From Filosporella fistucella (taxonomy: Eukaryota > Ascomycota > Leotiomycetes > Helotiales): a stretch of DNA of 64,000 nt. The stretch lies in NCBI GenBank assembly GCA_030077755.1, contig JAQJZZ010000013.1, positions 1,798,001-1,862,000 of the forward strand, given 5' to 3'. Both the position numbers and the translations under genes were made by a program. This document shows, piece by piece, positions 34,705 through 47,034 of this stretch; positions within the stretch are counted from its first letter, which is position 1, and the number at the start of each line of letters is the position of its first letter. The notes below the pieces were generated by a model that saw nothing but the letters and a program-made list of their open reading frames with translations, ran no database searches and was not told the DNA's origin.

Positions 34705-36390
34705 TCAACCAAAGCATCCTAATAACAGTTTGACCACATTTTCAATAACAGGAAATGTAAAAAGAATAATCGAAATCTCCCTCATGCTCGCAGGACAGTA
34801 CAAATCGCCAGCCATAATCAAAAACGTAGACCACACCATCCAAGATCCCACAAACAGAATGACAGACAATAAGAGAAACTGATAGTAATAACTCTTAAAC
34901 ATCTGAAACTCCACAGTCTTCTCGGGAATCTTATCCTCCTCTTTTCTCCGCACATTCCTCAATTTCGTGTACCCCTCTCTAAATGGATATTTCACCACAG
35001 TAAAGAGCTTGCAATGATCAATAGCAGCCATGAGCATAGCAAATGAGATAATAATTGAGGGAATAAGCATCAATGTACCCCCGGCCTGATAATATTTATA
35101 AATCTTCGGCTTCTTTGGATTCCGACTCCGATTCGGGAAAACAGCCACGAAGACGGCAAATGCTCCTGCAGCAGTGCTGAACACCAAATCGCTAATCATC
35201 TTCGACAAAGCATTCTCCATGAACTTTGGATGAAAGAAACCCAAGATACCGATCAGAGCCGCGCTTCGAGGACGGACAGACCAGAGGAGGATCGCCAGCA
35301 GGAGGTCAACGCGGTAGCCTGCTCGTCGGGAAAGGAGGGCGAGAATAACAGGTTTTGAGAGATCGAGGAGAAGGGTCCAGAATATTGCTATGAAGCCTAG
35401 TTTCATTTGTGTGGTTTTCTCTTCGGCGGTGCCGCGCATACGCTTCCATAGGAGAGGGATGCCGATTGAAAGGAGGGCACAGATGAAGCTGAAGGCGTTG
35501 GCGAGACCGAGTACTAGGAGGGTGTCGCTCGTTTTTGGGCATACTTTTGCACCACTGTAGACTAGAAAGCCATCTGGGAGCCAGGGGACTCTCTCTGAGA
35601 TAGAGACACACTCGGTGAGGTTGTCACTGGGGTTTTCACGACCGGTACAGCGAACATATTGCTGGATACTGAGATGATCATGTCAGCGCATTTGAAATTT
35701 TCAGTAGGTATTTGCAGCACTTACGCAGCCTGTTGGCAATGAATGAAATTCGTGCTTTGTTGTGCGCATGGATCTTTCTCTCCTTTCTCGTTGGCGCAGC
35801 AATTGCTCCGTGGTAATTCTTCGATATCATAAATACAAGCAGCTTCGAGGATCTGTAGGTATTTTCGCTCAGCCTCTTCTATCCACTATTATAAGGAAAT
35901 GATACTCACTTTCTGTGGCTCCGGAAAATTACATGTTGCATTGATAGTAAGATTCAGAGGAGATAATGGCTCATCTGGGATAAATTCTTTCCAAAATGGC
36001 TCCGAGGCCTTGGTAGATGCGACTTCTCCACACTCAAAATAGTCTTCGAGTCTTTATCCATTCCATGTCAGTACATAAATCATGATCACAATGAAGGCAA
36101 GAAGTCTCACACTGCAACGAAGCAACTCGAATATCTGTCTGCAGCTTCGTTTCTGACGGAAGTCTTGGTAGTTGACGATAAGCAAGAACCTACATCTCTC
36201 AGCTCTGTAGAACAATTGGTAGAGATTTGCTACTCAAGGGTTATCATATATTCCGGGAACCGAAACTTCAAGTCGCTGTTGAGAAACTCACTGCCCAAAA
36301 GTCCTTCGATACAAATTCTTTCGTACTAGCAATCGCTGGTTGGAGATACGCCACCAGAAGCGCAAAAAGAAAAACCTGTGTCCTTGCCAT
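34705..36390 (-). CDS. Unrecognised membrane protein: signal peptide, Cys-rich ectodomain, ~7 TM segments
   Basis: Exons 36390-36292, 36189-36113, 36051-35910, 35852-35725 and 35668-34705 give 469 aa. The start shows a cleavable-looking signal (VFLFALLVAYLQPAIAS). Residues ~25-193 form a predicted extracellular region with about ten cysteines, including a NCC..C cluster, plus N-glycosylation-type NLT sites. From about residue 195 there are seven hydrophobic segments: TLLVLGLANAFSFICALL; FIAIFWTLLLDLSKPVILAL; LLLAILLW..AALIGILGFF; LVFSTAAGAFAVFVAVF; LMLIPSIIISFAMLMAA; FLLLSVILFVGSWMVW; and IILFTFPVIENVVKLLL. The overall plan resembles a receptor (N-out, Cys-rich head, 7 TM), but I recognise no GPCR family motif. 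Function unknown; loci with this architecture are often annotated only as hypothetical. Confidence 0.8.
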
Positions 36391-36932
36391 TCTATAGGCA
36401 CCAGACGATTCTTCAGTATTGCTTTCCCAAAGCCTCAGAGGTAACAAAATCCCTAAAAAGAATATTTTTAACACAACATGAAGAGGAGAAAAGGAGGGAC
36501 TTGAAACTTGAAGTGCAAATAAAGTCACGGTGCCCGAAAGATTCAGAAAATGCAAGTCTCAGCTCCTATCAACTTGGCACCGGACGCCACGGGAGGCTCA
36601 TAAATTTATAGGACGCCTCTGGAGCCGCCAAGGAAAACCAGATGCGTCAAATCCAATCAGCGCGAACGAAAGATCTCAGCCCTGCTGTGTTGTGTCGGAC
36701 ATAAGCTTTTTGTCCCGCTAAAGAAAAGGAGTCTGAGGGAGTTTTCTGTAGACGTTTCTACCAGAGACAGGTCACAGAAGTTTATCTCTGCAAATTTGGG
36801 CGGCGGAATTTAGAGATTAATCTATCAAGGTTTCGGTGCATTGGAGCTTTGACCTATCAAAAGGAAAGGTTCAATGATGCAGTCTTCCCATCAATTATTC
36901 TCTGACTGACACTTTCATTCACCTTTCAGTCT
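36391..36932. other. Intergenic, nothing recognised
   Basis: Lies between the start of the 7-TM gene and the stop of the TAP-type hydrolase. No gene seen. Confidence 0.4.
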
Positions 36933-38997
36933 TTAGCCCAATCTCTTCAGCAGTTCTCCAATCGGCATCTGTGTCTGTTGTCCACCAAGCAAAGGTCCCT
37001 TTAGAGTAATATTCCAAGCTGCTGCTTCCAAAGGACAATAATGCCCCTTTACAATCGTGCCGTTCTCCAAGAAGGACTTGATGTTTCGATGCGCACATTT
37101 ATTTCCAATATTAAATGTCGTATGCTGGTTCCTTCAGTAAGCATATATGGGGTTTGGAGTTTCGTTTACATACCCCAGTGGCTTCAACAGTAAGTAATTT
37201 CGCATTCTCAAACAAACTGGATGCTATCCTCCCACTTTATAGATCAGTACTTAATTAATTTGAAGATGGCAGTGGCAACTTACTTTTGAATGGGCGTGAT
37301 ATAATCCAATGTGTTACTAACGAACAGTACCGGATTTCTCGTCTTTCCTCCAAATGGTCCTACAATCCATTAGCTACCCTCACTCCCGGCATCGCACGCC
37401 TTCAAACATACCTTCATATACATCCACTCCCTTAATCGGCCAAGTCGCACACCTCAATGGATTTGCAGCATAATGTTCCCCATTCCAAAAACTCTGTTTC
37501 TCCAATGCTCTAATAATAGGCCACATCTCCTCCAATGTCTTCGGATACCTTTTCCCCCCTTGATCAGAACAATATGTTCCTAAGAACCAAGGAACCGTTT
37601 CATCAATCGTAGTTCCGATTACGTCTTCTTGCCATAGATCTGCGAAGACAGAAATATTCGTCTCTGAGAATTTCGGGAGAAGAGCTTCAAATTGAACTAG
37701 TTGCTTGGTGAGAGCGGGATAATGTGTTTTCAGTGGTCCGAAAGGAATATTTCCTTTCATAGCACTAAGCACGAACTCAATCTTCGTAGCATTTTCCCAT
37801 CCCTTTTGAAGCGCGAGAACAGGATCGAGTGGTAGTATCAATTTCTCGAAGCGGAGGAAAATCTTATGTGGAGTATCTTCCCAGAACTCGCAAAGCGTCG
37901 GACCAGCGGCGTGACAGTACACGAAGAATGTAGCGAAAGCTAATTCCTTGATTGAATTTGAAGATTTGAGTTCGCCTGTTTCTACCCAATCTATAGGGTC
38001 AACTACACCATCTAGAACCATGTAACCGACTCGGTGGGGGAAGAGCGTTGCAAAGAGAGAGCCTATGAATGTGCCGTAGCTGAAGCCCCAGAAATTGAAG
38101 AGTTTGGGGTTGGTGATACACTGTTTTCCTTCTTTTGAAGCAGCGAAAGCGTCGAGGATGGTGATCAAGTCTTTGACAACTACCGTTGTGCTCATATGTG
38201 GGCCTGCATCCAGCGGACCACCGATTTGGGAAGCACATGTTGAACCTAATTCTTCTGCCCATTTGTATATATCTTCAAAATAGCGGTCTTGCATATGAGG
38301 ACCATATACCAAATCTACCGTCTCATTTGTTGCACCATCTCTTTTGACCGTCCTCTTGTAACCAGGCCTGATCCCTTTTCCTGGAGGAAAGACGCAATTT
38401 GCGAGTGGGGTACTATATCCCATTCCCCTTGGATCCCAAGCCACAACATCGTAGTTCTTGGGAATGGAATCGAGATACACCGCTCTGTTAGGATCATTGG
38501 CATGCGCAGTGAAATCTTCTATCAAGATATCTACTCCTGAAGCACCGGGACCGCCTGGATTGGTGAAGAGAAGGCCTTTGTACGGATGTTCTGTGGCGGG
38601 GATTTTAATGATAGGGAGGTAGGCAGTGGCACTGTCAGGGTCCAGGTAATTGAGAGGGACCTTGAAATTGATTTCAGTATTCTTCTGGTTTGGAGCGGGA
38701 AATGCACATACAGTGAGCGCTGAGCAAGATAAGTTTGTGTAGCATGGATACCAGATCAGTTCCTTTGACGCTGGGATCTAGTTGCGTCAGCTACATGAAT
38801 TGGTATAGATATGAAGGCAAAGGCATTTTTACATTTGGAAATGTGGTGTTCGACTTCTCAGCTCTTTTGATGTCATGGCGTCTTAATAGTGAATCTCGTG
38901 GTGCAGAAATGAATGGTGAAGATGCCGCAACCGATTGACCACCGATCATCAACAGGCAGATGAGAAAACTATGCAAGAAATCAAGGAGCAACATCAT
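36933..38997 (-). CDS. Secreted alpha/beta-hydrolase with TAP-like C-terminus (tripeptidyl/prolyl aminopeptidase type)
   Basis: Exons 38997-38833, 38777-38712, 38660-37412, 37359-37284, 37234-37174 and 37124-36933 give 602 aa. A signal peptide (FLHSFLICLLMIGGQSVAA) starts at one of two adjacent ATGs (38997 or 38994). ELIWYPCY and VPLNYLDPDS are the usual N-terminal block. LLFTNPGGPGASG is the oxyanion loop, VVAWDPRGMGYS the following strand, and FWGFSYGTFIGSLFA the nucleophile elbow with the catalytic Ser. The TAP-like C-terminal domain begins near NPVLFVSNTLDYITPI, which holds the acid residue; the expected His lies in the following GHTTF-like segment. Predicted secreted peptidase or esterase; peptidase family S33-like. 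The 54-bp intron at 38711-38661 is in frame, so it might be retained. Confidence 0.9.
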
Positions 38998-40600
38998 GAC
39001 ATTGGCAGCTCTAAACACACAACATATGACACGCAAAAAAACAAAAAAACTTGTACCAGAAGGTCTTCTACCTATATAAACCCAAACCTACCCTCCCCTC
39101 CAACATCCCCCTCCCCCTCCATAATCCCCTCCATCATCACAAAAAACTATCGAACGCCATCCTGCACCCTAAAGGCACAGGATCCCCATATACGAAAGCG
39201 AATTATAAGCAGCCTCAAAAAGCATCGTGAAGGTAGTATCTACCCAGTACTCTTAGCATTATTTCACGGTTTAAGATGTCAGCGTACCCTCCTGATTTAT
39301 CCGGGTACACGAGGAAGCGAGAAAGCGAAAGCGAGGACTTGGCAAGCTTTAAGGTTGGATCGGAGTTCCTTCTTTTCAGGGACTTTTGGCTTTCAAAATG
39401 TATGATAGAGAGTTGAGTCGAAATATTCCGTTCTAAAGTGATGGGGGTGTTGCTTAGCACTCTCTTCTTTAACTTATCGCGATGTACTTGGTGTCGTGGG
39501 TAGGGGGCATGCAACGCGAGAAGGCTAGACCCCGCGTTTTCGATTGCGGAAATACGCCAGGTACCTACCTTGTCAGCAAGACGCGTCTCTGTCTCTTAAG
39601 CTACGTTAATTTCACGGATTTCTTTTTTGGCAAATCATTCAATTCATATATCCATTCCTATCAGAATGCCACCCACCAAGCCTCAAACCAGCGAAGACGA
39701 GAACTCTACCTCCATAAGATTCAACTCTTACACTTACCCCCCATGTCGAATCTCATATCGCAATCTGCAAAACTCTCTCTCTAAATTCTATAAACCCAAC
39801 CCTAATCATTGATCTAACATACTTTCCAACAAGACTAGATATAAACTGTTTTCCTGAAGGGGATCCTTAAGACTCTCTTCCCATCGACCCCAAGAACGGG
39901 TTCAAAATTGACAGCACTCCCGTACCCAAATCAGTAAGATAGCCACGAAAGAATCGAACACGCAGTGTAGAGATATGTAAGAATTGCGGATGCTGGAGAT
40001 TACTGTTGAATTGCTGGAGCGAGATATGTATAGTGTCTCTCTGTCTTGCTATCACCACCTCCTACTATTTCAGTCAATCCTGAACCAATTACGATATACA
40101 AACACAGAAAATTCGAAAAATATAATATTGGAATTGGAATTCCTTCAGTCTATGGGTAGTTAGATTTGTCATGATTGTGGATTGGAAATGGATGGGGAGT
40201 GTTGTAAGTTTGGGATGATGCGGTATGCTAGGTTTGTGGGTTGAGAGAAAGGAGGTTGCAATGATATTGCCCGCACTTAGGATTAAAAAGTTGAAAAGTG
40301 CTGTGCCGTTAGAATTCTGTAAATATCAACTTGGAGCTATTCGATGCAGAACACGAAAATATATTTAATAAATATGAAGTTCCTGAAAGTACTATAGTAT
40401 TATGATTTCCAAAAAGGGCACCGAAGGAACCTCACCTTCTACCCCTTATACCACCACCCTCACATCACACAGAGGAGGGTTACCAAAAATAACAATATCC
40501 TCCCATATATCAGAGTCATTTTTACCATTTCCACTCGTATAACATAACCACTGAAACTATTCCACGATCGAGACGTCAAATTCACCCTGAGCTGGTCCTA
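38998..40600. other. Intergenic; TATA and CT-rich tract, no gene called
   Basis: A TATATAAA-like element near 39069 is followed by a long CT-rich run (39085-39135), like a fungal promoter, but only tiny ORFs follow (45 codons from about 39274, 48 codons from about 39665). They show no motif and are not called. Confidence 0.35.
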
Positions 40601-40609
40601 AACCGGTGT

Positions 40610-41345
40610 TGTGACGGCGTGGAGCCGATTTCAAAATACGCTGCAGTCGACTCTAGCATCGTCTGAACAGACGCTGCAGGTTGCGATGTGCAACAAAGCC
40701 GCAAGATCACCTGAGTTGCATTTTCTATGCCCAGCTCCGAGTGCTAATCGAACTCACCTGTGGCAATAAAGGCTGCCTGCCTTGAGATAGGTCTGAGTCT
40801 ATCCCTACTGACCTAGCAGCGAGACACTCCCAAAAGACGCTGTACATTGGCTAAAACGGTGCTGAATATACGCTGCGAACTGCGATATGCAACAGAAATT
40901 CTGGGATCATCTGACTTGGATTCATCTTGCCCGGCTCACAATATCGGTACCATAGGCTTTCAACTAGAGATGAAAGCTGTGTAAATCGGCCCAAGCTGGT
41001 ATTGGGTATTGTGGCTCTGTCAAACCGTTCTCAAAACGCTGCGGATCGTCCAAAACCGCCATCAGAATACGCTGCGCAATGCGATATGCAACAAAAGCAG
41101 CTAGTCATTTGACTTTTATTTCTCTTGCCCGGCTTATGAAATGAAATGCGGTTCTTACGGAATACCTAGAGTATAGGTAGGTGGTGATGTTCTGTGATTT
41201 GGGTCATCAAACTATCTTGAATCGGTCCTGAGTCTGTCCTGAGTCGGAGTCAAGTCCCTCTCAAAACACGCTGCAAACGGTCCACAAACGGTGGGGAGCA
41301 GACACTGCAGAATGCGATGTGCAACAAAAACCGAAAGTTAGGTGG
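40610..41345. repeat. Four-copy diverged tandem repeat, ~200-bp unit
   Basis: Four copies share an ordered set of landmarks: TCAAAAnACGCTGC, about 28-30 bases, a second ACGCTGC, then TGCGATRTGCAACA, then (in three copies) a TTGCCCGGCT-like element. The GCGATRTGCAACA core begins at 40683, 40882, 41081 and 41314, giving spacings of 199, 199 and 233. Between cores the copies are strongly diverged. No open reading frame runs through the array. Confidence 0.8.
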
Positions 41346-43434
41346 TAAACGTGACCTTCCCGTGATGTGCATCATCGGTCGAAGAGGGGAAAGATGGCTG
41401 CGATTAAGAACAGAGAGGAATAATAAAGCATTACAGAGAACTTGGTAGGGATAGTGGAATGAATAGAATGATTGGAAAGTGGTTTTCGTCGCTTGCATTG
41501 AACAATATCACGTGACTAGTCCGTTGCCTAGTCTTCAGATTTGATCTTTAGGAAGAAGAGCCGAGATCTTAATAAAAAGTAAAATGTCAAGTCCCAAATA
41601 TTACCAAGAACGAGTCTTTCGACATCTAGAGTACAGCCAAGACGGCTGTGAGCTGGCGATGCTCACCGACTTCGCACAAGGTACGTGAGCAAAAGCTCTA
41701 GCCTGGCTCTAATTATGTACTTTATCTAATATGATTTCAACAAGCCTAAATTCTTACATTAACCCCCCAACGGTAACCTGGAATTTGTCTCACTTCGATG
41801 ATCAGATAAGATGTGTTCTCTTGGCCTTGAGCTCAGCCAGCCCCTGAGTTGTCGGCACAGAGTCAAGGAGCTAGCGAGGATCAGATAAGATGAGAATTCC
41901 TTCTCCGTGTTTGTTGAGTCGTGCCAAGTTTAATCCGGAGTCAAAAAAAAGGAGAAGCAGGTTATTGAATCAAGGATACCATGTCCTTTATACGAAAAGC
42001 ATAATTCGAAACCACAACGCGTCAAGTTGCCAAATGCAGCAAACTTTGTTCACGAATCGAGGCTTAGCATTCCCTTTTCATCCCTTTCTCCTTACCCCAC
42101 TTCCTCACTCAGAACTGATGGAAACACCACGAGCAAAAAAAGGACAATCAGAAACGAATAGGAAATTTCAGAAAGCCAGCTGTCATCACCGCATGCAGCA
42201 CCGCTATCGGCTGCACTGCACTTATATCAAGGTTATTAAATGGAGTTTAGCAAACCAATAGAGCGAAGAAAAATGGTGAAAGTGATCCACAGAATCAGAT
42301 CATCAGATAAGATTTTGTCGAAGCCATGGACGTGGGTTGCCCTGTCGGGTGGAATGCCGGTGTGAAACATGATACGTTGGGTGATGTGACTGGATGAACG
42401 GGAAGAAGTCGTGTTCGGTTGGGAGAGAAGAGGTGCAGGTCGGCAGAGAGGACGGGATGAATAATGATTTAATGAACTACCCTTTGAGCACCGAGGATAG
42501 AGGAGACAGATAGCAACTTGAGCCGGAGGAAAAAGGGAGTCGAGTTGCGGCATCTCAACTCAACTCATCTCATCTTCGGATGCATCGCTGCATTGCAATC
42601 GGAAAAGGAAGGATAAAAGATTAAGAGAGTAAACGGTGGCTGATATGACGGGACTTTGAACGGGAAGAAATCATGTTTGTGGGAGCATGTTGGTTGGTTG
42701 AGAGGTGGAAGTGGTGCCATGTGCTACCAATTGAAAGACGATGACATGAGATGCGCTTCCGAGGAGGAGAAACAACGGGAAAAACAGAACACAGGGTGAC
42801 AAAGTGACAGAGCACACACAACAGATCTGCTGGGGGATTTCCATGGAGAGGAGAGGAGAACTGGATTATCAATATCGACATCATCCATATCTCATGGGAA
42901 TATGACAGGGCTTCTCCTATGCGTCTCCTTCGTCTGCTTCCACGTCATAAAGAACGTGTATCTGTATCCCTTTGATTTATTTTTATCCGTAACACAATCG
43001 TATTTATACCACTCACAATAATTGATTCTTGATTCTCCACTTCCCCTTTATCATCAGCGTCGTCTTTGTCGTACGTGCTCCCTGGTCTGCCATTGTCGTA
43101 CAGCCGCAATTCATCGTACCAACGGAAATTTGTGGAGGGGTTAACCCAGTCCAATCGTCCAGGCCTCGGTAACCCCCGATCATCGGGCGCAATAGGCAAG
43201 GCAAGGAAGTTCAGAACAGACAAAAAGATCCGCCACCGCAGAACAAAAGTCTCTCAGCAATGGTCATAGGTAATCGCTGACTGACTTCATTCATCATCAC
43301 CACCCTCCGTCTGCAACCTTCGACCCGATTACCAAATCCTGACTTCAGCAAACAATTCAATCATTCAATGCAATAACTACAATTACTTTCCTCCAAGGAA
43401 ATTTATTTCGGTTCTTTGTCTTTGCATCCTGTGT
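41346..43434. other. Long intergenic region upstream of the reductase gene
   Basis: No gene recognised. GATCAGATAAGAT-like strings recur near 41800, 41880 and 42295. A GAACGGGAAGAARTCRTGTT segment occurs twice (near 42397 and 42659) within loosely similar flanks, suggesting an old duplication. CT-rich leader sequence precedes 43435. Confidence 0.35.
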
Positions 43435-45318
43435 ATGCTACGTCGTCGAACAATCACCGCAATCATGTCGCGTCCATCCACAATCAGAACTTCAACCACT
43501 TCTCACTGCATTCCGACTGAACCTTCTCCTCGCTCCTCCGTTCCCTCACTCACCTACTCTTCTTCCTCATCTGCCGACGAGATCGAAGAACCACCTCGTC
43601 GCCGTCGCGCATCTACCAAATTAATCTCGCAAAATGCAGCCGATGTACAGAGATTGATTGGCGAGCCGGGCACAAAGTTGATTGAGAAATGTTGTGGAGG
43701 AGGCTGTTGCATGGCAATTACAAAGAGTGATGGTCTTACATATGAGAGAGTACCTCTGCCAGACAATGACGCGTTTCGTGCGTTGCAATTGAAGATTGGA
43801 CCGATTCCTACAACTCTTTCTGCCGTTCCTGAGGTGGCCCCACAGACGATTCATATTTCGAAGATCAAGGAGGGAGCGGTGCCTGCTTCTACAACTACAG
43901 TTGCGAATGGTAATACAGTGGTGGAAGAGATTGTTCCTGATTTGAAGGACCTTGCTCTGGAGATTAAAGACGAGTCGATTGATTTCACACCACATCCTAC
44001 TACCAGCCCTAAAGTCGATGCCAAGATCCATCCTCCAAATTTCGTTCAACCACATCCTCCTTATAATGTCTATTCTGCAAAGATCTTCTCTTGCAGAGAA
44101 CTCACCAAACCTGGTGCAGAGAAGAGAACATATCATTTCGACCTTGATGTCACCGATTATCCAGAAGAACTAGGAGTGGATTTCAAAGTGGGGGGAGCAA
44201 TCGGTGTTTCTGCCCCTAATGAAGAGAGGATCGTCGAAGAACTTCTCGACCTCCTACTCGTTCCTAAATTCCTTCGCGATCGAGATATTCTTCTCAAGAC
44301 AGATAGTGGAAGATGGCCAACTGTATGGGGAGACGAGAAGGCGAGAGAATTAATCACTACCCGCAGAGATCTTCTTACCTGGTGCAGCGACATTCAATCA
44401 TACCCACCTACCAAACATCTTCTCCGACTTCTTGCAGAGCATGCAACTGATGTCAATGAGAAGAAGATTTTGATGTTCCTTTGCAGTGGTGAGGGACAAA
44501 GTGTTTTCTGCGATTTCAGAACCGGCCCACATGTCACTGTCAACCAACTCCTCCACGCATTCCCATCTTGCAAACCACCTCTCGATGCCCTCCTCTCTCA
44601 ACTTCAAACCCTCATGCCACGATTCTACAGCATGTCCAACGACCCTCACGAGTCTTGTGTTCCAACCGACGGTTGTTCCCGCCTAATCGAAATCGCAGTC
44701 ACCGTCCATGAAACCCCCAACTGGCGTGGCGGACCACGAACAGGTGTAGGATCAGGATTTTTCGAGCGACAAGCCAAGAAGTTTATCGAGGCCGAATCCA
44801 AGGGAGAGAAAATCGATCTTCGCATTCCGATGTTCAAGGGTCTAATGGCAAATCCTCTCGCTCGCGAATTCGTGGCTGATGGCCCTATGCTTCTCATTGG
44901 TGCAGGAGTCGGTATTGCACCATTTAGAGGCTTTGTTCAACGACGTCTGCGAAATGCAAATTGTGCGAATAAAGTCTGGGTTTTACAAGGTGTCCGCGAT
45001 TCTCTTCTCGATGAGCTGTATTCTGGCGAATGGGGTGTACATGAGAGTGAAGTGAAGAAAGTGGTTCAGAGTCGAAAGAGTAGTGGACAGAAGTATGTTC
45101 AGCATGAAGTTGCTGCGCAGGCTGATCTTGTCTGGTTCATCATTAATAGTCTTGATGGACGAGTCTTTGTCTGTGGTAGTAGTAAGGGAATGGGAGAGGG
45201 TGTCGAGGAGAGTTTAGTCGAGGTCGCCATGAAGAAAGGCAATCTTGGTCAGGAGGAAGCAAAGAAATTCTGGGCTCTGAAGAAGGAAGCCGGACAGTAC
45301 ATAGCCGAGACTTGGTAG
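43435..45318 (+). CDS. CPR/sulfite-reductase-like FAD-NADPH oxidoreductase without a flavodoxin domain
   Basis: A single 627-aa frame (an alternative ATG lies 10 codons in). The N-terminal ~200 residues are Ser/Pro-rich and carry a conspicuous CCGGGCC cluster near residue 86. From about residue 200 the protein matches the FAD/NADPH half of diflavin reductases: a connecting region beginning YSAKIFSCREL, the FAD signature RFYSMSN, the GVGIAPFRGFVQ pyrophosphate-binding block, VWVLQGVRDS, VFVCGSSKGMG and a terminal aromatic (ETW) that would stack on FAD. The FMN-flavodoxin module of true P450 reductases is missing. It could pass electrons from NADPH to a separate FMN or heme/iron partner; the partner is unknown. 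No TM anchor is seen; the Cys cluster could bind a metal or be acylated (inference). Confidence 0.85.
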   Translation: MLRRRTITAIMSRPSTIRTSTTSHCIPTEPSPRSSVPSLTYSSSSSADEIEEPPRRRRASTKLISQNAADVQRLIGEPGTKLIEKCCGGGCCMAITKSDGLTYERVPLPDNDAFRALQLKIGPIPTTLSAVPEVAPQTIHISKIKEGAVPASTTTVANGNTVVEEIVPDLKDLALEIKDESIDFTPHPTTSPKVDAKIHPPNFVQPHPPYNVYSAKIFSCRELTKPGAEKRTYHFDLDVTDYPEELGVDFKVGGAIGVSAPNEERIVEELLDLLLVPKFLRDRDILLKTDSGRWPTVWGDEKARELITTRRDLLTWCSDIQSYPPTKHLLRLLAEHATDVNEKKILMFLCSGEGQSVFCDFRTGPHVTVNQLLHAFPSCKPPLDALLSQLQTLMPRFYSMSNDPHESCVPTDGCSRLIEIAVTVHETPNWRGGPRTGVGSGFFERQAKKFIEAESKGEKIDLRIPMFKGLMANPLAREFVADGPMLLIGAGVGIAPFRGFVQRRLRNANCANKVWVLQGVRDSLLDELYSGEWGVHESEVKKVVQSRKSSGQKYVQHEVAAQADLVWFIINSLDGRVFVCGSSKGMGEGVEESLVEVAMKKGNLGQEEAKKFWALKKEAGQYIAETW

Positions 45319-46841
45319 AGCTCCATGGGGGACTCTTTGTTCATACCTTGCATATTCTGTGTATATTGTTGAGTAGGCTGGCATGGAGTTTTGGGCGTTG
45401 CATTACTGGCGTTTTTAGAAGGTTGCGTCGGCTCCGAAAATCCCTTCCGTACCCTTTTTTCAGATTGTGCATAGGAAGGGAACGGGCGGAAGATTAAACA
45501 TAACAAAGCAAGCAATTGTTGGTCTTAAAATGGATTTATAGAAGGGTGGCGTATGGCTTTTGAGAGCTTTTGGATAGCTGGCTATATATATGATAGTTTA
45601 TGTATCTTAGCTACCTGCTTGGCTGTTATGCATATTGAGAATTGAATTTTGGAATGTTATTTTACGTTTAGATGTGAAGTGAAGGGGTGATGTGAGTGAT
45701 CTGTTTTCTGGATGAATGTGATGTTGTAGTTTATGTTTTTAGATGGGTGGGGGTGGAGTACTTGTGTACAGTACATACCGATACGATTTTGTTTTTGGGA
45801 GCTGTGGAGTAGATGGATGCACACTTACCTCCCCGTTGCATACTGAAAAATCAATATACTACCTACAAGACGAAGTAAATGTTAAATGTCACGTAATTGC
45901 CACCCTTACCACGGTATTTTCGGGGCATACTCACGAATCAAGTGTCTCTATTCATCAAACTCGTCCAGGTATTGGCCCTTACCCTTTCACATTTATTCCG
46001 CCCTGTACTGGACGTAGTATAGTACCTGGATTGGAATGCATTCTAATCGTGAATTTGAAATAGTAATATGAATGAATGAATAGGTATGGTGACTGTGGAT
46101 ATAAGCTAGATCAAAGGTATCGTGTATGTGTGGAGCGATTTAATGCATAGTCTTGTTTATATCTTCTTGTCCTTCGAGAAGAATAATAGTGCTACAAGAT
46201 CAATAATATTCAAGTTTATAGATAGTAGAAGGAGGATAGAGCATTAAGGCTACTTTATATTAATCATCCCTTGCTTTAATTAATAGTCCCTACTCCAATT
46301 GATCTTATAATGAGACAGAAAATTGTTTAATAACAAATTTCGCTCCTATGAGAAACAATTCAATGTCGAAATCAAAATATCATCTCGACTACAACCTCAT
46401 CCTTACCTACCCTTAGCGTAACACCACCTGCCGTTCCCTCTCCTTCTCAAGTCACGCCCCCTTCTCGCCCACCCACATCCGTCATTCCACTTGTTGAATT
46501 TCCAATGCTCAGGTCACCTCACACAAAATGCCCCTCTACCCCACCACCCGGATCAAAAACAGTGGGGCGCTTTACAATCAAGCTCCACCCGCTTCCCTAA
46601 CCGACCGTATCTGCTTATGCAAAGTCATGTCAGCACTCTCTTTTCAGGCGGTGTGTGACGGCAATTCTAGTACTTGCCCCACCTCGATGGTGAAATCTAG
46701 TTTTGGAAGGGAGGGGCCGTGAGTCGTGAGTCGTGGTCTTTGTTTTGGGTTTTCGGGGGATTCGACCGCTTTCTTTTCTTCTCTTTTGGAAACGGGGTTA
46801 TTTAGGAAGCGCTTTCTGTGCGGTATCGTCAGAGATAGGTA
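45319..46841. other. Intergenic, nothing recognised
   Basis: 3' flank of the reductase and promoter of the nitroreductase. Only short ORFs with no motif are seen. Confidence 0.4.
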
Positions 46842-47002
46842 ATGGCGATGGCGACGAAGAACCTTTTGCACGGATTGGGAAGGTGGAGTGGTGGAGCAGG
46901 AGGGAAGGCGCAGAAGTATTTAACCTCGTCGTGCCACCCGGCTTTTTACCTACGTACTACCAAGCAAACAATCTCTTTCTACCGATCTTCGAACTTGTTT
47001 TC

Positions 47003-47034
<32 letters not shown>

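Noticed and set aside
39069..39812. Promoter-like TATA/CT-rich tract followed by 45- and 48-codon ORFs
   Set aside because: ORFs are too short, with no motif or signal peptide; not enough to call a gene.
40610..41345. Tandem array as a CRISPR or transposon terminal repeat
   Set aside because: Units are ~200 bp and diverged, without spacer-repeat regularity, and no transposase or terminal inverted repeat was seen.
41584..41690. Possible first exon starting MSSPKYYQERVF
   Set aside because: A donor-like GTACGT follows, but no downstream exon with coding character could be found.
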